Assembly: GCA_949825025.1 (NCBI GenBank) | Contig: OX463778.1 | Coordinates: 3,238,501 to 3,302,500, forward strand | Direction: 5' to 3' | DNA: 64,000 bases | Origin: Siphlonurus alternatus | Lineage: Eukaryota; Arthropoda; Insecta; Ephemeroptera; Siphlonuridae | Part shown: one piece after another, positions 58,560 to 64,000 of the stretch | Position numbering within the stretch: position 1 is the first letter of the stretch | Layout of the letters: each line of letters opens with the position of its first letter | Translations under genes and position numbers: made by a program | The notes under the pieces: model-generated | Databases searched by the model: none | What the model was told of the DNA's origin: nothing | What the model saw: the letters and a program-made list of their open reading frames with translations, nothing else

Positions 58560-60100
58560 TTACGATACTACATGTTTGGCATAGTAGCACAGGAAATAAT
58601 AAACACAGTTAAATAATAACATATTTATAATATGACGTTTGAAATATCTATTTTGATTTTGTAAACCAAGTAATGCCATGATATATAAAAATTTAATATA
58701 ATATTTATTATTAATTAACAATTATCTTGCTTCAATTGCCAGTACGCTCTATACTACTAAACAGGTCGTTTGTTGTTACAAATTATGAAGTATTATAAAT
58801 TATACAATCCATCAGAAAATAGTTAAAAGTAATATATGATCGATGTATTCAGTGTATTACGCTTATAGATTTTGGAATATAGAAAATACATCCATTTGTA
58901 TTGAAATGTTATTAAATTCTATAATTTTATATATAAAATGTTCCTACATTAGGTTAGTTATTTCTATCCATGGGTTGCATTTATTGTTTTATTCTGTTCA
59001 AATTATCATCGCATCCTCATCAAACTCTTTAAAATAATAATAATACCGCAATCCATTTTAAATTGCATTATAATATGAAATATGAACCAATGTTTGTATG
59101 TTTGGAAATTGACAAATGATTATAAATTTGAATTATGAGAGAAGCATGCAGTCTGTTTTATTATGACCGCTTTCTGCTGCATGAAATTGCGATTTGCGAC
59201 CGTTGATTGGCACGTGCAGTGCCACAGTTTGGTGACTGGAGAACTCGAAGTACTAGCCGGGCCAACGAGAGGCTGGGCGTCACCTTGGCGTGCTCGCCCA
59301 CAAGTCAAATGTGTTGTTTTCGCGTCAGCTGTCAGCCTTGAACGTTTTGCTCTCCTCGTGGCCTCCCCGCGTCTACCTCGGCTACAATGGGGGTAGTGCG
59401 AAAACCATGTGACGTCACTCGTATCCTCGCTTATTGTCATGTTACGTTGGCTCCTTCTGATCACATGATGACGCATAATTAAAAAAGTGGTATATATAAG
59501 AACGAGAACAAATTATTTTGCCTCGTTTGATCTAAAATCACGTTAAATTTGCAAATTATTATATATATGAAATTATAATTAAACTGCAGTATATCCAAAA
59601 AATATCGAACTCTAAAGATATTGCACTGGGTACGGCTGCATGGGAAAGTATTATGCTTTTTTTTAATCTTCTTTATATATCATGTTTGTTTGAAATTATG
59701 TATAGTATTAACTTGCATGATTTTTTTTTTAAAGTTATTAATTAAGTCGAAGTGCGAAGATGCATAAAAAAAGATAAAACAACATTTCTGTTGTAATTAA
59801 ATGCAATTGTATTGTAATATAATAATTATATGTTTTAAAAAATAGTTCTGACTCTGCGATTACGTGTGTTTGATATCAAATAGGAAGGCTGGGTGCATGG
59901 TGTGGTGATAATAGCCTGCCGTGACATCCTTGGCGGCCACAATCTTGCCGCTATCACGAACCGGAAGCTGATCACCACTTGGCTCCACGAACAGTTCGCA
60001 TGACGTCACGTGCCTTGGTTACTCCGAGGCCACCGTTATACCCCTACAAACTTGAAATGTCTGCCACCCGTAACACTTCTCCTTAATGAGCATTAATTGT
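58560..60100. other. Non-coding, with GC-rich islets
   Basis: Islets at 59150-59480 and 59880-60070 each have a CRE palindrome (59410, 60001). Overlapping open frames on both strands are unsupported by splice sites or homology. Confidence 0.35.
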
Positions 60101-60103
60101 GCA

Positions 60104-60350
60104 TTTAAGGTAGAGATAATACGCTCAAAGTTAATAAAAATCCCATTCATGAAAATTATGAAACAAATTTAGAATGTTCTCCTTTACATATATATATAAT
60201 ACCTTATCAGTAGGTATAAGATATCAGGTATACAAAAACGAGCTAGTTTTCGAGTTATAAATTATATATAAATTAGTTAACTTTAAAAATTAATAACTCG
60301 AAAACTAGCTCGTTTTTGTACACCTGATATTTTACCTACTGATAAGTTAA
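60104..60350. mobile_element. Decayed TTAA foldback MITE, copy D
   Basis: After TTAA the left end (GGTAGAGATAATACGC) is a degenerate GGGTAAGATAACGCC. The arms retain ATCAGTAGG, ATCAGGTATACAAAAACGAG and AACTCGAAAACTAGC. The right end is truncated or lost near 60345. Confidence 0.55.
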
Positions 60351-62740
60351 CATCGGGCGTGTTATACCATGTCCGCCTCTGCATGATCGTCTCACAACCG
60401 GAGTAATTTTAACCCCTGCTGCATATGTAACCCGCTCCATTTGAATGCTAAGCAAGTTGCCTAACCTCACGGCGCGATGGTACGAATTATTTGTTTGAGT
60501 GTATGAGGACAAGACGATGTCAGGCAACAATAATACGTATAACGTTTGCAAGTCGTATATTATTACATAGTTTAGGAAACTGAAAGACGAAAAAGTGTCC
60601 ATGCACAGACGATATGCGGGGGAGAGGGTGGCCTTGTATGTATTTTTATACTGCACACAATGATTATGGAGCTAATTGAAAAGTGACGCTGCCAACTGTC
60701 GCTTGCAGAGAAACAAAGTCATTAAATTTGTTCCTTGCATGTCGGTGATGTGCTAGCTATAGCTGTGAGCACAGATCAGCTTTGCCAAAGAAATGGAGGA
60801 GGAAGAAGGGGCGAGCATGCATTTTTAAAAAGGGAAAGGAACGATGATTTAAAAACATTTTATATTTTGAATTATTGTTTCATACAGACAAAAATATTAA
60901 ATTTGCTGACGACTTCTGGATACAATAATTTAACATTTATATATAATGTTTCCTTGAAAATTAAAACCACTGAATTAAAACTAAATACCAATTTTTTTTC
61001 TTTTTAAATGGAGTTTAAAAATTAAATTTACGTTGATATAATATTTTTTTATCTTAAAATAAAAATTAATTTAAAAAAACGGGTCTTATTTATATAGGTT
61101 TATATTATTTAATACAATCATATAATATAAATATAGTCTCTACATATTCTACACCGCATGCTCACATGAACGGCTCCATGCAAACAAGGAAGACGCTGAG
61201 TGAAGTTTTTATTTCCCTAAATGCTTTCATTTTATTCATGTCAATTTATTATGTTACAAAACAAGCTGTGTGTCACGCACGTGCGTGCCTCCGACGTGAG
61301 TGACGAGGAACTTCGTGCAGCGTGGTTGCGTGTCGTGCATGGCACTGCTACTATCGAAACCGTGCCCCTGGAAAGAGCACGCAACACCCATTGGACAACA
61401 AGCACTTTATTTAAATATCAAGCTTATCTCCTTTTTCCTATATAAATGGCGTGATGAGAGAACATCCTAAAGTGTATAGTTATAAGGTATAATAAGCTAG
61501 GGCAATGTTTTTATTTTATAATTAACCGTTTCTTAAACAAGATACAAAATTTAAAACTACAGGAGGGCCTTAGAACGATTGCATTCAGTGTATAATTAAA
61601 TCGACTGAATAGTAAGCGTTTTTCGATCATTAGTCAGGCAGTGCTGGAGTCTTGTCTTATCAAATGATTTTCCTAACATACTGGCACTATTAATGGCCGC
61701 ATTGACCATGCAGGCTCTTTGAAAATTAATAACTAAAAAATTAACATTGTATTCAATATTCAAGTATTCAAAACATTTAATTTTTATATACGAGTATATA
61801 TTTTTTATTTAAAATTTATTATTATTTTTTTTACTGAATGCAAGAATACCAGTCGTTTCAAAGTTTCAATAAGAATTAAGAGTTTTATTACCTGCATCTC
61901 TTGATTAAATTTATTTTGTAATATATTAATAAAATGAATAATCACGTAATTATACAATCTGTTCATAGAAAATTATTAATTATTTATTTAAAATATTATA
62001 GACTTGTATACACAGTAGTCGCCTCGAAAAATTTTCCTTAGCAGCCTTGTTAATCTGCACCATGCCCCGTAAGTATAACACAGGGCACGATGATTAAACA
62101 AAGCTGTAAATGGGAACTTTTCCAAGGGGACAAGTGTACATTGATTATTATTCCCTTACTCCGGGAGAAAGTGCTATAAAAAGGCTGACAGGTGATATTT
62201 TGTCGTCGCACCTCTGTGTACCACACTGGTGCTCGATGGCTGCACATTCTGGTCACACATATCCGGCAGAGGCTATATCTCGCCAAGGCCGGCACATGTC
62301 CTGGCGAAGATCCCTGCATGGCAAGCAGTCCGAGCCTTCGTCTTGTCACGTGTTACACGTGCCCAGCATGCCGACATATTTACTGCCGTAATCACACTCG
62401 TAAATAATACTTATGATGGCGGTGTATGCCCAGGATGGAATATCTTTATATACAACGTGCTGATTTTTTAACCCACATGGCCTTATGAGATATTCGCAAT
62501 TAATGACGATAGCTAAAAAGTTAAATTATTATATAATATTGATTTGCTGATAGTAAAAATGTTTCAATGTATTACAAATTACAACTGTATTGAAAATGTT
62601 TTAATTTTCATCTTTTATATATATTATTTATGTTTCCATATAATGGAATTTGTATAATATATCAATCATCAATCAATATTATAGAAACTAAAAGTTTGTT
62701 AGCTCTCAAGTAATCAACTAATTGACTATCAATCTATCAG
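60351..62740. other. Non-coding, with GC-richer patches
   Basis: Patches at about 60350-60480, 61140-61400 and 62040-62440 contain open frames on both strands, none with recognisable domains. The rest is AT-rich. No RNA gene was detected. Confidence 0.3.
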
Positions 62741-62849
62741 TACGTTTACATGACGGTGTTTAATGCGTATTCGTTGACGATCGACGCCTCATAAGAATAA
62801 CATTATCCGTCGTCAACGAATACGCATTAGACACCATCATGTAAACGTA
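62741..62849. mobile_element. 109-bp palindromic MITE, copy 2
   Basis: Same arms as 40361-40467 with only a few changes (for example GACACCATCATG in the right arm). The loop is in opposite orientation (CGCCTCATAAGAATAAC), so the two copies inserted in opposite directions. Confidence 0.85.
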
Positions 62850-63057
62850 GTGTATGTATAAACTAATGATTAACTTAAAAAATGCACATACCAAATATAT
62901 TATCATAATTTTCCTATCATTGCTTTTGCTATACAACATATAGATTTTTTTAATTACCTGGGAAAATTCGAAGCATATGTTTAGGAAGTTAGAAAGTCGA
63001 GTTTAATTAATTCCCCCATTATACAGTATATATACCTTCTATATAAACGTTGGCCTG

Positions 63058-63300
63058 ATACCTACATGTGACGGTCGTACCTGCGACGCAATTGGTTTCC
63101 CAAATATCCCGGGACTTGGAGAAGACAGTTGGCATGCGTGTGGCTGACGTGTTAGCAGGGCACGGCGCCAGCTGCAGCAGCGCCTGCACGCCCAGGAGGT
63201 GGCACCTGCCGACGTAACATCTGCACCTCTTCGCGCACCTGTCGCGCCATTCACCGTCGTCTTCTTCCCGCGCAATTCTCGCACCAACGTGCGTAACATC
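63058..63300 (-). other. GC-rich islet, possible exon
   Basis: On the minus strand an ATG at about 63299 opens MLRTLVRELRGKKTTVNG, which runs through the islet to CAG followed by GTACGA, a donor-like site near 63090. A second frame is also open and cysteine-rich, so I cannot tell whether either is coding. No family is recognised. Confidence 0.2.
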
Positions 63301-64000
63301 CGTCGCTTTTTTTACACAATGGGAAAGAATGAGGGAAAGTACTGGCCACCGGTCATTATAATGCTATAATACTTTTTTAATAACAGGACTTGAAATTTCT
63401 GTGCACCGTTTCACAAAATATAATATGATTTTTTGTATCGCTCAATGGCTGATTTACGGGCAGTAACGATACCACATACATTGATAATTCACATTGCTCT
63501 CCGTATTTGAATATATTTATATATTACATTTATATATCATTCATGTACCTTTGACATTTGATATAATATTATATTCATTATAATTATATCGATGTATATT
63601 GTTTGACGTACTCCGTGTGTCCTGCATCTGCTGTTCATGGAATCTTTTTAGAATAATGGCTGCCCTAATTACTTTTAAATGTCTCTGATACCTCTCCTCT
63701 AGATAACACGCTAAATCTAAATAAAACGTAAATCTTAACTCTGACTTCAGAATTATACACATGTTTAAAATATTTACATGCAAGTTTATATCAACATTTT
63801 TTATGACTTTGACGTCAAACGTGTCTCACCTGTATATTAAAGTTCTTTAAAAAAATATATCATAAAAAATTGTCATTACATTATAACTCATATATACTGA
63901 ATATTTAAAACAAAATTTGTCATACTTAGATTCACCTGTCGAATATTAATGTAACCCCCCAACTTCTCAATACTGCATACAACAATACATTGTAGATATG
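63301..64000. other. AT-rich end of the window
   Basis: I see no gene; one TGACGTCA at 63810. The minus-strand frame at 63541-63783 is AT-rich and unsupported. Confidence 0.4.

Noticed and set aside
59120..59476. 118-residue minus-strand frame and an overlapping 77-residue plus-strand frame
   Set aside because: Both arise from one GC-rich islet, and neither has splice signals or a recognisable domain.
59859..60020. Minus-strand frame reading CELFVEPSGDQLPVRDSG and on
   Set aside because: Looks protein-like in composition, but there is no acceptor with a pyrimidine tract, no ATG, and a stop close upstream; kept only as part of a GC-rich islet.
61221..61445. Plus-strand frame with SDEELRAAWLRVVHG
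   Set aside because: Short, isolated, no splice or homology support; may be chance in a GC-richer patch.

Overview
This is eukaryotic DNA, AT-rich (roughly one third G+C by eye), with GT-AG introns, poly(A) signals, SINEs, LINE remnants and many foldback elements. The recognisable proteins (a Fringe glycosyltransferase whose hinge closely resembles the insect protein, a DDX56-type helicase and a G-alpha-12/13 subunit) point to an animal, most likely an arthropod. I cannot name the species.

Layout. 0-3.5 kb: intergenic or intronic DNA with a TTAA-flanked foldback element. 3.5-4.5 kb: a 5S-rRNA-derived SINE and the first coding exon of fringe (minus strand; the rest of the gene lies left of the window). 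5.4-7.5 kb: a complete two-exon DDX56 gene (minus). 7.6-9.3 kb: a large inverted repeat carrying 16-bp arrays, lying between DDX56 and the divergently transcribed G-alpha-12/13 gene (plus; five coding exons, 9.8-15.3 kb). 15.3-22 kb: AT-rich 3'UTR or intergenic DNA with several foldback elements. 23.3-27.1 kb: a four-exon minus-strand transcription unit (short-peptide or non-coding) whose last intron holds a ~129-bp satellite. 27.2-31.2 kb: nested terminal-inverted-repeat (TIR) elements. 31.4-38.7 kb: a large Foldback-like composite whose two long inverted arms are built from a ~10-bp word. 40.0-44.5 kb: an uncharacterised five-exon gene (plus) coding for a basic, low-complexity 253-residue protein. 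44.5-64 kb: mostly AT-rich non-coding DNA with SINEs, MITEs, a LINE tail, a GATA-motif cluster and a series of GC-rich islets that often carry TGACGTCA.

The identified genes do not form a pathway. Fringe modifies Notch in the Golgi, DDX56 acts in nucleolar ribosome assembly, and G-alpha-12/13 couples receptors to Rho signalling. What they share is a CRE-type palindrome, TGACGTCA, close upstream of each start. I found 20 exact copies of it in the window where composition predicts fewer than one. The most unusual structure is the 5.7-kb decamer-armed Foldback-like element. All splice sites and coordinates were read by eye, and no database or alignment was available.
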